Shown here piece by piece: positions 8,014 through 17,196 of a stretch of DNA of 64,000 nt. Source of the DNA: Micromonospora sp. NBC_01740 (GTDB lineage: Bacteria; Actinomycetota; Actinomycetes; Mycobacteriales; Micromonosporaceae); contig NZ_CP109150.1 in the NCBI RefSeq assembly GCF_035920365.1, positions 3,596,001 to 3,660,000 on the forward strand, read 5' to 3'. The notes under the pieces are model-generated. The model saw only the letters and a program-made list of their open reading frames with translations, did not search any database and was not told the origin of the DNA. Each line of letters begins with the position of its first letter. Positions within the stretch are counted from its first letter, which is position 1. Both the position numbers and the translations under genes were made by a program.

Positions 8014-8577
8014 GCGTCCCCTAACTGTCCATCGAAACGTGAAAGATCCTCCGAGGGCGCGATCAGATCACTCCGGCACGACGGGCGTCAATGGCCTGTA
8101 ACAAGATCTTTCCGAGAGGGACACACTCGCCCCGGCCGCGACCCCGGGGGCGTCGGCGGTCGGAGCGCAGGTCCGGGGCGTCGGCGGTGGAGTGTCGGCG
8201 GCCGGTGACGCCGGCCACCCGGCCCCCGGGGGTCCGGCGTCCCGGCGACCGGAGAACCCGGCGTTGCGGTGCCCGGGGACCCTGCGTCAGTGGCGGCGTC
8301 AGCCGCGTGGGGGAAGGCTGGCCACGGCATCGTTGTTGTCCGGGTGGAACCGCCCGCCGGCCGGCGCCACCGCAAACCGGTCACGGTGGCTTCGATGCGC
8401 CGGAACCGGACGGAACGCGCTACCCTGCCGCCCGGGCCCGACCCACGACGAGGCGCGTGCCTCGCTGCGGGGCGCCGTCGTCCTGTCGCATCTCCCGGTT
8501 AGGCTCGCTGCGGCGCGCGGGCCGGCCGGCGACGTCGGACGCGGCACCACATCGCCGAGACCTGGGAGTACGACCAG
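8014..8577. other. 564-base divergent intergenic region
   Basis: A gene-free spacer between the SGNH esterase and parE starts. It holds an 8-bp inverted repeat, GAAAGATC (8041-8048) with GATCTTTC (8105-8112), 56 bases apart and near the esterase start, in a locally AT-richer stretch. The rest is GC-rich, with imperfect CGTCGGCGGT-like direct repeats around 8150-8200. No RNA gene or confident promoter was recognised. Confidence 0.5.
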
Positions 8578-10635
8578 TTGACCGCAGAGCCTGAGACCCT
8601 GTACGGGGCCGACGACCTCACGCACCTCGAGGGGCTGGACGCCGTCCGCAAGCGGCCCGGCATGTACATCGGCTCCACCGACAGCCGTGGCGTGGGTCAC
8701 CTCGTCAACGAGATCCTCGACAACTCGACGGACGAGGGCGTCGCCGGCCACGCCACGAAGGTGGAGGTGACGCTGCACGCCGACGGCTCGGTCCAGGTCG
8801 ACGACGACGGTCGGGGCATCCCCACCGACGTGCACGCCAAGTCCGGCATCTCCGGCGTCGAGCTGGTGCTCACCCGGCTGCACGCGGGCGGCAAGTTCGG
8901 CGGCTCCGGCTACAAGACCTCCGGCGGTCTGCACGGCGTGGGCGCCTCGGCGGTCAACGCGCTGTCCCGCCGGTTCGACGTCACCGTCCGCCGGGGCGGC
9001 AAGGTCCACGCGATGTCGTTCCGGCACGGCGTGCCGGGGGTCTTCGACGATGCCGGCCCCGACGCGGCGTTCACCCCGGGTCCCGGCCTCCAGATCGTCG
9101 GCGCGATGAAGCGCGGCCAGCGCACCGGCACCTCGATCCGCTGGTGGCACGACGCGCGCTACTTCGAGACCGGCGCCCGCCTGGACGCCGAGGCCGTGCG
9201 GATGAAGCTGCGCAACACGGCGTTCCTGGTGCCGGGCGTGAACTACACGCTGCGCGACCACACCGGCGAGGAGCCGACCGAGGAGAGCTTCCACTACCCC
9301 GACGGCCTGACGGACATGGTGGAGTTCCTCGCCCCGGCCGGCGACCGGCCCGTCTCCGGCATGCTGATGGTCACCGGCGAGGGCACCTACCGGGAGAACG
9401 CCGCCGACGCCAACGGGGTCATGCAGTCCAACGTGCAGCGTCGGGCCGAGGTCGAGGTGGCCTTCCGCTGGGGCACGGGCTACGAGCGCACCGTCGAGTG
9501 CTTCACCAACACCATCCGCAACGCGCACGGCGGCACCCACCGCAAGGGCTTCGAGCGGGGCCTGGCGCGTACCCTCGCCGACGCCGTCCGCAACACCCGT
9601 GGCCTGCTCAAGGCCAAGGAGGACCCGCCCACCCTGGACGACGTCCTGGAGGGCATGACAGCGGTCGTGCACGTCCGGATCCCGGAGCCCCAGTTCACCT
9701 CGCAGACCAAGGACGAGCTCTCCACCGCCGGCATCACCAAGGTGATCCAGGGGCTGGTCGAGCAGCACCTGAAGGCGTGGCTGGAGGATCGCCGGACCAA
9801 GGCCGAGGCGCGTACGGTCCTCCAGAAGATCGTCGACGCGGCGCGCGTACGGCTGACGCAGAAGCAGCAGAAGGACGCGGCCCGCCGCAAGACCGCCCTG
9901 GAGGGCGCGTCGATGCCGCCGAAGCTGGTCGACTGCCGCGCGGCGGGCATCGACCGTAGTGAGCTGTTCATCGTGGAAGGGGACAGCGCACTCGGGACAG
10001 GGCGACTTGCCCGATCTGCCGAATATCAGGCACTTCTTCCGATTCGAGGCAAGATCCTCAACGTGCAGAAGGCCAACCTCCAGCAGGTGCTGGACAACGC
10101 CGAGTGCGCCGCGATCGTGCAGGTGCTCGGCGCCGGCTCCGGCCGCACGTTCGACCTGTCCGCCATGCGCTACGGCCGAGTGCTGATCATGGCGGACGCC
10201 GATGTGGACGGCGCGCACATCCGCACCCTGCTGATCACGCTCTTCGCTCGCTACATGCGACCGCTGATCGAGGCCGGCCGGCTCTACGCGGCGATGCCGC
10301 CCCTACACAAGATCACCACCAGGGGGCGCAACCCGCAGACGATCTACACCTACACCCAGGCGGAGATGGAGGCCACGGTCCGCAAGCTGGAGAAGGCCGG
10401 CAAGCAGATCGTCACCCCGATCCCGCGATTCAAGGGTCTCGGCGAGATGGACGCCGACGAGCTGTGGGAGACCACGATGAACCCGGCCACCCGGGCCGTC
10501 CGCCGGATCACCCTCGACGACGTCGACGCCGCCGAGCGGATCCTCGAACTGCTGATGGGGGAGAAGGTCGAGCCGCGCCGCAACTGGCTGATCGACTCCG
10601 CCGACCGGGTCGACCGCGAGGCGATCGACGCATGA
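8578..10635 (+). CDS. parE: DNA topoisomerase IV-like subunit B (ParE/GyrB type), 685 aa
   Basis: ATPase subunit of a type IIA topoisomerase. The GHKL ATPase domain has the NEILDNSTDE motif (Glu45, Asn49). The transducer follows, then a TOPRIM domain beginning LFIVEGDSALGTG (Glu467) with the metal-binding DADVDG near residue 541. It ends with the short GyrB C-terminal region. The start is the TTG at 8578, 9 bases after GGGAG. It resembles the second gyrase-like pair of Streptomyces rather than the main gyrB, which in actinomycetes sits near the origin beside recF; no such neighbours are present. Codons between 9955 and 10055 are unusually AT-rich for this gene. Confidence 0.92.
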   Translation: MTAEPETLYGADDLTHLEGLDAVRKRPGMYIGSTDSRGVGHLVNEILDNSTDEGVAGHATKVEVTLHADGSVQVDDDGRGIPTDVHAKSGISGVELVLTRLHAGGKFGGSGYKTSGGLHGVGASAVNALSRRFDVTVRRGGKVHAMSFRHGVPGVFDDAGPDAAFTPGPGLQIVGAMKRGQRTGTSIRWWHDARYFETGARLDAEAVRMKLRNTAFLVPGVNYTLRDHTGEEPTEESFHYPDGLTDMVEFLAPAGDRPVSGMLMVTGEGTYRENAADANGVMQSNVQRRAEVEVAFRWGTGYERTVECFTNTIRNAHGGTHRKGFERGLARTLADAVRNTRGLLKAKEDPPTLDDVLEGMTAVVHVRIPEPQFTSQTKDELSTAGITKVIQGLVEQHLKAWLEDRRTKAEARTVLQKIVDAARVRLTQKQQKDAARRKTALEGASMPPKLVDCRAAGIDRSELFIVEGDSALGTGRLARSAEYQALLPIRGKILNVQKANLQQVLDNAECAAIVQVLGAGSGRTFDLSAMRYGRVLIMADADVDGAHIRTLLITLFARYMRPLIEAGRLYAAMPPLHKITTRGRNPQTIYTYTQAEMEATVRKLEKAGKQIVTPIPRFKGLGEMDADELWETTMNPATRAVRRITLDDVDAAERILELLMGEKVEPRRNWLIDSADRVDREAIDA

Positions 10636-10664
10636 GCACCACCCGCCGAGAGGGAAGCTGAACG

Positions 10665-13154
10665 ATGGCACGCCGCAAGGACGACCGCGCCAAGGTGGAC
10701 CTGTCCGCCTTCGACCAGGCCGGCGCGCGGGTCTTCGACAATCCGCTGGTCACCGAGGTCTCCGACTCCTACCTGGAGTACGCCTTCTCGGTGATCCACT
10801 CCCGGGCCCTGCCCGACGCCCGCGACGGCCTCAAGCCGGTGCACCGGCGCATCCTCTGGTCCATGTACGAGCAGGGCCACCGCCCCGACCGGGGGCACGT
10901 GAAGTCCGCCCGCATCGTCGGGGACGTGATGGGCAAGTACCATCCGCACGGCGACACGGCCATCTACGACGCGATGGTGCGCCTGGCGCAGGACTTCTCG
11001 CTGAACGCGCCACTCATCGACGGGCACGGGAACTTCGGCAGCCCGGACGACGGGCCGGCGGCCTCGAGATACACCGAGGCCCGGATGTCGCGCGAGGCGA
11101 TGCTGCTCGTCGGCGAGCTGGGCGAGGACACGGTCGACGTCGAGCCCAACTACGACGGCTCGCTGACCCAGCCCACCGTGCTGCCCGCCGCGTTCCCCAA
11201 CCTGCTGGTCAACGGCGCCTCGGGGATCGCGGTCGGCATGGCGACCAACATGATCCCGCACAACCTCGGCGAGGTGGTCTCCGCCGCCCGCTGGCTGATC
11301 AACCACCCGGACGCCACGCTGGACCGGCTCATGGAGTTCGTCCCGGGGCCCGACCTGCCCACCGGCGGCCTGCTGCTCGGGCTCGACGAGGTGCGCCGGG
11401 CCTACGAGACCGGGCGCGGCGTCGTGCGGATGCGGGGCAAGGTCGAGATCGGCCCGCTGGAGGGCAGCCGGGGCCGGCAGGCGATCACTGTCGTGGAGCT
11501 GCCCTACGGCGTCGGTGCCGAGAAGGTCATCGCGGCCATCACCAACGAGGTCAACAAGACCAAGCGGCTCACCGGCATCGCCGACGTCAAGGACCTCACC
11601 GACCGGGAGAGCGGCACCCGCCTGGTCGTCGAGTGCAAGGTGGGGGTCAACCCGCAGGCGCTGCTCGCCGACCTCTACCGGCTCACCCCGCTGGAACAGT
11701 CGTTCGGCGTCAACAACCTGGTGCTGGTCGACGGGCAACCGCAGACCCTCGGGCTGAAGGCGCTGCTGGAGGTCTTCCTGGCCCACCGCTACGAGGTGGT
11801 GACCCGGCGCAGCTCGTACCGCCGGCGCAAGCGCCAGGAGCGGCTGCACCTGGTCGACGGCCTGCTGATCGCCCTGCTCGACATCGACAAGGTGGTCAAG
11901 CTCATCCGGGCCAGCGAGGACGCGCAGGCCGCCAAGGACGGCCTGATGCAGAAGTTCAGGCTCTCCGAGATCCAGGCCACCTACATCCTGGACACCCCGC
12001 TGCGCCGGTTGACCAAGTACGACCGGATCGAGCTGGAGGCCGAGCAGGAGAAGCTCCGCAAGGAGATCGCCGAGCTCTCCACGATCCTCGACGACCCGAA
12101 GGTGCTGAAGAAGGTCGTCTCCGACGAGCTGGCGGCGGTGGTGAAGCAGTTCGGGGCGCCGCGTCGCACCACGCTCGTCGACGGGGACCTCAAGGAGGTG
12201 CTGGCCGCGTCCGCGCCGGCCGGCCCGCTGGAGGTCGCCGACGACCCCTGCCAGGTGATCCTCTCCGCGACCGGGCTGGTCGCCAGGACGGCGGCGGAGT
12301 CGGAGGAGGCGTCCGAGGGCCGCCGGCGGCACGGCCGGACCAAGCACGATGCCGTACGCGCCGTCGTGCACTCCACCGCCCGGGGGAAGGTGCTGCTGGT
12401 GACCAGCGCCGGCCGGGCGTTCAAGGTCGACGTGCTGCCGCTGCCGGTCCTGCCCGAGCAGGCGGGGACGGTGTCGCTGCGCGGCGGGATGGCCGCCGCC
12501 GAGCTGGTGCCGCTGGAATCGGGGGAGACCGTGGTCGGGCTGGCACCACTCGGGCCGACGGCCGAGGGCTCCCCGGGCCTCGCCCTGGGCACCCGGCAGG
12601 GCGTGGTCAAGGTGTGCGCACCGGAGTGGCCCGTCCGCTCGGACGAGTTCGAGGTGATCGGCCTGCGGGAGGGCGACGAGGTGGTCGGGGCGACCTGGCT
12701 CACCGACGGCGCGGAGACGCTCACCTTCGTCACCTCGGAGGCGTCGCTGCTGCGGTTCGCCGCCGGACTGGTCCGGCCGCAGGGGACCAAGGGCGGCGGC
12801 ATGTCGGGCATCAACCTGCCCGCCGGCGCCCGGGTGGTGTTCTTCGGGGCGATCCGCACCGACGACCCGGGCCACGGTGAGCCGATGGTGGTCACCTCCA
12901 CGGGCGCCACGGTGAAGGTCACGCCGTTCCAGGCGTACCCGGCGAAGGGGCGGGCGACCGGCGGTGTGCGCGCCCACCGCTTCCTCAAGGGTGAGACCGA
13001 CGTGGCCGTCGCCTGGGTCGGGTCGCGTCCGGCGGCCGCCACCGCCACCGGCGAGCCGGTGGAGCTGCCGGCGGCGGACCCGCGCCGCGACGGCTCCGGC
13101 TTCGCCGTGATGCTGGGCCCCACCGTCGTCGGCCACCAGATCGAACGCGACTGA
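10665..13154 (+). CDS. parC: DNA topoisomerase IV-like subunit A (ParC/GyrA type), 829 aa
   Basis: DNA breakage-reunion subunit partnering the product of the gene ending 29 bases upstream. The winged-helix domain contains [16 protein letters not shown] and the catalytic Tyr136 in [11 protein letters not shown]. Thr98 and Asp102 occupy the two classic quinolone-resistance positions (Ser83 and Asp87 in E. coli GyrA numbering). A coiled-coil arm lies around residues 440-490. The C-terminal part forms the beta-pinwheel region, without a clear GyrA-box (QRRGGKG), which fits a ParC-like decatenase better than a supercoiling gyrase. An ATG at 10665 follows GAGAGGGAAGC. It is operonic with parE. Confidence 0.92.
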   Translation: MARRKDDRAKVDLSAFDQAGARVFDNPLVTEVSDSYLEYAFSVIHSRALPDARDGLKPVHRRILWSMYEQGHRPDRGHVKSARIVGDVMGKYHPHGDTAIYDAMVRLAQDFSLNAPLIDGHGNFGSPDDGPAASRYTEARMSREAMLLVGELGEDTVDVEPNYDGSLTQPTVLPAAFPNLLVNGASGIAVGMATNMIPHNLGEVVSAARWLINHPDATLDRLMEFVPGPDLPTGGLLLGLDEVRRAYETGRGVVRMRGKVEIGPLEGSRGRQAITVVELPYGVGAEKVIAAITNEVNKTKRLTGIADVKDLTDRESGTRLVVECKVGVNPQALLADLYRLTPLEQSFGVNNLVLVDGQPQTLGLKALLEVFLAHRYEVVTRRSSYRRRKRQERLHLVDGLLIALLDIDKVVKLIRASEDAQAAKDGLMQKFRLSEIQATYILDTPLRRLTKYDRIELEAEQEKLRKEIAELSTILDDPKVLKKVVSDELAAVVKQFGAPRRTTLVDGDLKEVLAASAPAGPLEVADDPCQVILSATGLVARTAAESEEASEGRRRHGRTKHDAVRAVVHSTARGKVLLVTSAGRAFKVDVLPLPVLPEQAGTVSLRGGMAAAELVPLESGETVVGLAPLGPTAEGSPGLALGTRQGVVKVCAPEWPVRSDEFEVIGLREGDEVVGATWLTDGAETLTFVTSEASLLRFAAGLVRPQGTKGGGMSGINLPAGARVVFFGAIRTDDPGHGEPMVVTSTGATVKVTPFQAYPAKGRATGGVRAHRFLKGETDVAVAWVGSRPAAATATGEPVELPAADPRRDGSGFAVMLGPTVVGHQIERD

Positions 13155-13256
13155 CCCAACCGGCCGGGGGCCGGCCGCTGACCCAACCGGCCCCCGCACG
13201 CCCACCCACCCACCCCCACTCCCACCCCCACCCCTGCTCCCCGCGCTCGTTCCGCG

Positions 13257-13319
13257 CGTTGATCATGAAGTTGTTGTCACCCCGCTCGGCGTGTCACGAC
13301 AACAACTTCATGATCAACG
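13257..13319. terminator. Long perfect palindrome between parC and the permease gene
   Basis: Two perfect 22-bp arms (13257-13278 and 13298-13319, left arm starting CGTTGATCATGAAG) around a 19-base spacer. The stop codon of the leftward permease gene (13314-13316) lies inside the right arm. A C-rich tract (13193-13236) and a G-rich tract (13320-13356) flank it and are themselves roughly complementary, extending the dyad. It could be a bidirectional terminator or a copy of a dispersed genomic palindrome. Confidence 0.75.
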
Positions 13320-14660
13320 GGGCGGAGCGGGGGGCTGGGTGGGGGAGGGGGTGGGGGTGCGTAGGTGGGTTACCAGGCGCATGCCGTGGTAGACGGTCAG
13401 GGCGGCGGCGGTGCCGAGGGCGATGCCGTTGAACGAGAGGTCGCCGGCGGTGAGGGTGTAGTTGGCCGCGCCGACGATCACCGCGACGGCGGCGGTCATC
13501 AGGTTCACCGGGTCGTGGAAGTCCACCCGGCTCTCGATCCAGATCCGCGCGCCGAGGATGGCGATCAGGCCGTACAGGGCGGTGGTGGCGCCGCCGAGGA
13601 CGCCGGCCGGCACGGTGAGGATCAGCGCGCCGAACTTCGGGCTGAGCCCGAGCAGGACCGCCGTCAGGCCGGCCACCCAGTACGCGGCGGTGGAGTAGAC
13701 CCGGGTCGCCGCCATCACGCCGATGTTCTCCGCGTAGGTGGTGGTGCCGGAGCCGCCGCCGGAGCCGGCGAGCATCGTGGCCAACCCGTCGCCCATGAAC
13801 GCCCGGCCCATGTCCCGGTCCAGGTTCCGGCCGGTCATCGCGGCGACCGCCTTGACGTGCCCGGCGTTCTCGGCGATCAGCACCAGGATCACCGGGATCA
13901 CCAGCACGACCGCGCGCAGGCTGAAGCTCGGTGCGTGGAACTCGGGCAGGCCGACCCAGGCGGCGTCCCGCAGGCCGTCGACCGCCTTCGGGTCCAGGTC
14001 GCCGAGCACGGCGGCGAGGACCCAGCCGACCACCACCCCCAGCAGGATGGACAGGCGGGCCAGGAAGCCCCGGAAGGCCACCGTGGCGAGCAGGATGGCG
14101 GCCAGCGTCACCACCGCGATCAGCGGCTGCGCCTTCACGCCGGTGCCGCTCCCGTCGCCGTCCCAGGCGACCGGGGCGAGGTTCAGGCCGATCAGCGCGA
14201 CGATCGCCCCGGTGACCACGGGCGGCATCAGCGCGTCGATCCAGCGCGACCCGGCGAGCTGGACGACCAGCCCGACGGCGGCCAGCGCCACGCCGGCGAC
14301 GACGATGCCGCCGAGCGCTGGGCCGATGTCGCCGCCGGCCTTGGCCGCCAGCACCGGCGCGATGAAGGCGAAGGACGAGCCGAGGTACGAGGGCAGCCGG
14401 TTGCCGGTGATCAGCAGGAACAGCAGCGTGCCGAGCCCGGAGAAGAAGAGCGTGGTGGCCGGCGGGAAGCCGGTGATGAGCGGCACCGTGAAGGTCGCGC
14501 CGAACATCGCGACGACGTGCTGCACGCCGACGCTGAGGGTGCGCGGCCAGGAGAGGCGTTCGTCGGGGTGGACCACGTCGCCGGGGCGGATGGACCGGCC
14601 GTCGCCGTGGACCGCCCACGCGGACCAACGGGAGCGCGGCTCGGTGGAGGACTGGGTCAT
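13314..14660 (-). CDS. Uracil/xanthine-type nucleobase permease (NCS2), 448 aa
   Basis: An inner-membrane nucleobase:cation symporter of the UraA/PyrP/UacT (NAT/NCS2) family. Around 12-14 hydrophobic segments are visible from residue 40 onward. Family marks include GVQHVVAMFGATFTVP near the N-terminus, the Glu in LIAENAGHVKAVAAMTG and the loop SGTTTYAENIGVMAATRVYS. Sequence favours uracil transport, but other bases are possible. The last 15 residues (TPTPSPTQPPAPPR) are low-complexity and encoded by the arm and flank of the palindrome at 13257-13319, so they are probably not part of the fold. It is convergent with parC. Confidence 0.88.
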   Translation of the reverse strand: MTQSSTEPRSRWSAWAVHGDGRSIRPGDVVHPDERLSWPRTLSVGVQHVVAMFGATFTVPLITGFPPATTLFFSGLGTLLFLLITGNRLPSYLGSSFAFIAPVLAAKAGGDIGPALGGIVVAGVALAAVGLVVQLAGSRWIDALMPPVVTGAIVALIGLNLAPVAWDGDGSGTGVKAQPLIAVVTLAAILLATVAFRGFLARLSILLGVVVGWVLAAVLGDLDPKAVDGLRDAAWVGLPEFHAPSFSLRAVVLVIPVILVLIAENAGHVKAVAAMTGRNLDRDMGRAFMGDGLATMLAGSGGGSGTTTYAENIGVMAATRVYSTAAYWVAGLTAVLLGLSPKFGALILTVPAGVLGGATTALYGLIAILGARIWIESRVDFHDPVNLMTAAVAVIVGAANYTLTAGDLSFNGIALGTAAALTVYHGMRLVTHLRTPTPSPTQPPAPPR

Positions 14661-14825
14661 GGAACGCCCTTCGCGTCGTGAAGAGGTGACGGGGGCGCAG
14701 GTGAAACCCAGGAGTCGTTTCTAGCAGAGGCCCGGCTCGGCCCGGCCGGTGGCCCGGCAGGGGTTCGGCAGGTGGCATGGGCGGGCCCGTCCGGGCCCGC
14801 GAACCGTTGCCGCCAGTCGGGCGGG

Positions 14826-15461
14826 TCAGGCGACGCCGGCGGGGCGGAACTGGACGCTGACGCGGGGCCCGACGGGGCGGGTGGTCTTGGGCACGGCGTG
14901 CTCCCAGGTGCGCTGGCAGGAGCCGCCCATCACCACGAGGTCGCCGTGGCCGAGTGGGAAGCGCAGGCTGTCGCCGCCGCCGCGGGGCCGCAGCAGCAGT
15001 GCGCGCGGCGAGCCGAACGAGACGATGGCGACCATGGTGTCGGTGTGCGCGGAGCGGCCCTGGGTGTCGCCGTGCCAGGCGACGCTGTCCCGGCCGGAGC
15101 GGTAGAGGCACATGCCGGCGGTGACGAAGGGCTCGCCGAGCTCGGGGGCGTAGTGCCGGGTGAGGGCGGCGCGCGCCTCGGTGAGCAGCGGGTGCGGCAG
15201 CGGGCGGTGCCCGGCGTACCAGCAGAGCAGCCGGGGCACGTCGACCTCGGCGTCGTACATCGTGCGGCGCTCGGCCCGCCAGGGGACGTCTCGCAGCAGG
15301 ACGTCGAAGACCTGGTCGGAGCCGGTGACCCAGCCGGGCAGATGGTCGACCCACGCGCCGTGGGTGAGCGGGTGCCGGCGCAGCCGGTCGGCCAGCGGGC
15401 TCAGCGACGGTCCGGCGGCGGTGAGGTCGAACATCGACGGCTGGTAGGCGGCCCCGGTCAT
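14826..15461 (-). CDS. AlkB-like 2-oxoglutarate/Fe(II) dioxygenase, 211 aa
   Basis: An oxidative demethylase of the AlkB family, which repairs N-alkylated bases in DNA or RNA. The double-stranded beta-helix iron site is visible: His and Asp in VAWHGDTQG, the distal His in RTWEHAVPK and the 2-oxoglutarate-binding arginines in RVSVQFR. The N-terminal substrate-recognition lid includes MYDAEVDVPRLLCWY. The length is normal for bacterial AlkB. The start is the ATG at 15461. There is no linked ada gene; neighbours are unrelated. Confidence 0.88.
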   Translation of the reverse strand: MTGAAYQPSMFDLTAAGPSLSPLADRLRRHPLTHGAWVDHLPGWVTGSDQVFDVLLRDVPWRAERRTMYDAEVDVPRLLCWYAGHRPLPHPLLTEARAALTRHYAPELGEPFVTAGMCLYRSGRDSVAWHGDTQGRSAHTDTMVAIVSFGSPRALLLRPRGGGDSLRFPLGHGDLVVMGGSCQRTWEHAVPKTTRPVGPRVSVQFRPAGVA

Positions 15462-15561
15462 CCGCCCAGCGTACCCGCCATGTTGGTACAGGTGTACGGA
15501 CGCCTTGCCCGCCCGCCGGTCGCCGGCGAGGGCCGGCCGGCCGGGCGGTGCGAACCCCGCC

Positions 15562-16887
15562 TCAGCGGCTCAGTATCCGGCGCACCCGGCCACCGATCAC
15601 CTGCTTGACCCGGGTCTGCAGGCGCTGCCCGCGCAGCGTCTCCGTCTCCTTGCGCAGCTCGACGTTGCGGTCGCGCAGCCACTGGATCCGCTCCCGCAGC
15701 GCGTCGGGGGCGGTCGCGGCGGCCGGGCGTACGGCGGGCGGGAAGGCGGTGGAGCGCACCTGCGCGTCGAACCGGGCCGCGCTGTCGCCGTCGGCGAAGG
15801 CGTGGCCCAGGTCGTGCTTGGCGAGGAAGGCCAGCATCGTCTCGTAGCGTGACCTGTGGCCGGCGTTGAGCGCCGTGTAGTCCGCCTCCGCGTAGAGCTG
15901 GGCGGCGTCGACGTCGACCGGCACGTCCTTCATGACCCGGTGCGGGATCTCGAAGTACCGGGCGAGTTCCAGGGTGCGCGAGTCGTGCGCGAAGAGGTAG
16001 CCGGGCGTGCCGGCGATCAGCGCGGTGATGGTGCCGTGGATCCGGGTGCCGAACGCGAACTCGAATCCGGAGAGGTAGTCCATCCAGGTCCAGGGGTCGA
16101 CGAACATCCGCACCTTGTCCTCGGTGAACAGCGGGTGCGAGGTGTGGATCGGGATCTTGCTGGTCCTGCCCCGGTCCCCGGGGGCGTCGCCGTAGAGGAG
16201 CGTGCCGAGCGTCTTGAGGTCCTGCGGCAGGTAGCGCAGGTTCGGGTACCGCTCGTGGTGCCGGGCGATGATCTCCGCCATCGACGTGACGTACGGGGAG
16301 ACGGTGAGCGCGAGCCTGTCGTCGGGCGACAGGGACGCCTTCCTCTTCTCCACCCGCAGGCTGTCGCCGTGCAGGAACATCGACGGGCAGCCGATCACGT
16401 CGACGGCCGAGAAGCCCAGTGTGCGCAGGTAGTCACGGGTGATCTCGCCGCGTACGCCGATGCTGTGCGAGCGGTCGAGGACCGCCCGTACGAACCGGGT
16501 CACGACGTCGTCGATCGGGCGGAGGTACTCCCGGTCGCCGTTGATGTCGGTCTGTACGCCCACCCCGAGCACCACCACCGGGATCTTCAGCTGCTCGATG
16601 AGCTTCGTCATGGCCTCGACGCGGTGGGCGTAGCTGCGGCGGAAGGCGTTGGCGAGCGGTACGACGTAGACGTCGTACCGCTCGTTGATCATGTCGGCGT
16701 CGCGCGGGTCGATCCTGAACTCGGTCGAGGTGATCTCGGCGGTGGCGGTGCGCAGGAGCTTGTGGGCGGCGTGGCTGAAGACGAGGTTGCCGTTGTTGTC
16801 GCCGATCCAGTTCCGCTCGTGCGTCTCCTCCGGCGAGTAGACGTCGAACGGGCCCTTCTTCGCCCGCATCAGGATTCGCTGGTGCAT
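15562..16887 (-). CDS. Polysaccharide pyruvyl transferase-family protein, 441 aa
   Basis: Similar in layout to the CsaB/PssK/WcaK group, which add pyruvate ketals to cell-wall or exopolysaccharide sugars from PEP. Marks are an N-terminal Rossmann-like domain (IGDNNGNLVFSHAA), VVVLGVGVQT, the central SIGVRGEITRDYL, a C-terminal GTRIHGTITALIAGTPG motif, and a C-terminal coiled coil (residues about 400-425). I chose the ATG at 16887 (GAGAGG upstream) over the GTG at 16905, whose GGAGG is too close. It is isolated, about 4 kb from the teichoic-acid-type genes, so a role in decorating the same surface polymer is possible but inferred. Confidence 0.8.
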   Translation of the reverse strand: MHQRILMRAKKGPFDVYSPEETHERNWIGDNNGNLVFSHAAHKLLRTATAEITSTEFRIDPRDADMINERYDVYVVPLANAFRRSYAHRVEAMTKLIEQLKIPVVVLGVGVQTDINGDREYLRPIDDVVTRFVRAVLDRSHSIGVRGEITRDYLRTLGFSAVDVIGCPSMFLHGDSLRVEKRKASLSPDDRLALTVSPYVTSMAEIIARHHERYPNLRYLPQDLKTLGTLLYGDAPGDRGRTSKIPIHTSHPLFTEDKVRMFVDPWTWMDYLSGFEFAFGTRIHGTITALIAGTPGYLFAHDSRTLELARYFEIPHRVMKDVPVDVDAAQLYAEADYTALNAGHRSRYETMLAFLAKHDLGHAFADGDSAARFDAQVRSTAFPPAVRPAAATAPDALRERIQWLRDRNVELRKETETLRGQRLQTRVKQVIGGRVRRILSR

Positions 16888-17196
16888 TCGCCCGCCTCTC
16901 GTCACCTCCGGGTCTGGGAATACTAGCCACCCGATCGGCCGGAACCCGGATGCCCGCCACCGCCGTCACGGATGGGGACGCAACGGTCACGGAGGGACGG
17001 GAGGAACGGGACTCCCCCACGGGACAGAACGGGCACTCGCGGACGGGACGGAACAGAGCCTCAGGCCCGGCGGGTAGGGTGCCCGGCGGGGCGGCGCCGA
17101 CCGGCGGACCGCCACGGGCCCCTCGGGGGCGCCTGAGGACGGGGTCGAGGAGGAGACGTACGTGCTGGTGACCCTGCGGATCGTCGGGATGCCGGC
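16888..17196. other. 309-base divergent intergenic region
   Basis: A spacer between the pyruvyl transferase-like and acyltransferase genes. The stretch 16990-17055 repeats the hexamer ACGGGA about five times at irregular 9-17 base spacing. Nothing else (RNA, operator or confident promoter) was recognised. Confidence 0.4.

Noticed and set aside
8014..8577. DnaA-box or origin-like features near parE
   Set aside because: No cluster of DnaA-box 9-mers was seen, and the gene pair is the topoisomerase IV type rather than the origin-linked gyrase.
10350..13205. A 951-codon open frame on the minus strand
   Set aside because: Antisense to parC, which has the catalytic tyrosine and family motifs. No RBS and no domain.
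13257..13319. Long inverted repeat considered as insertion-sequence ends
   Set aside because: The arms are only 19 bases apart with no room for a transposase and no target-site duplication. It is kept as a palindromic repeat or terminator.
13294..15354. A 686-codon minus-strand frame overlapping the permease and AlkB genes
   Set aside because: It is another frame of two genes with clear families. Its translation is almost entirely Arg, Pro, His and Ala.
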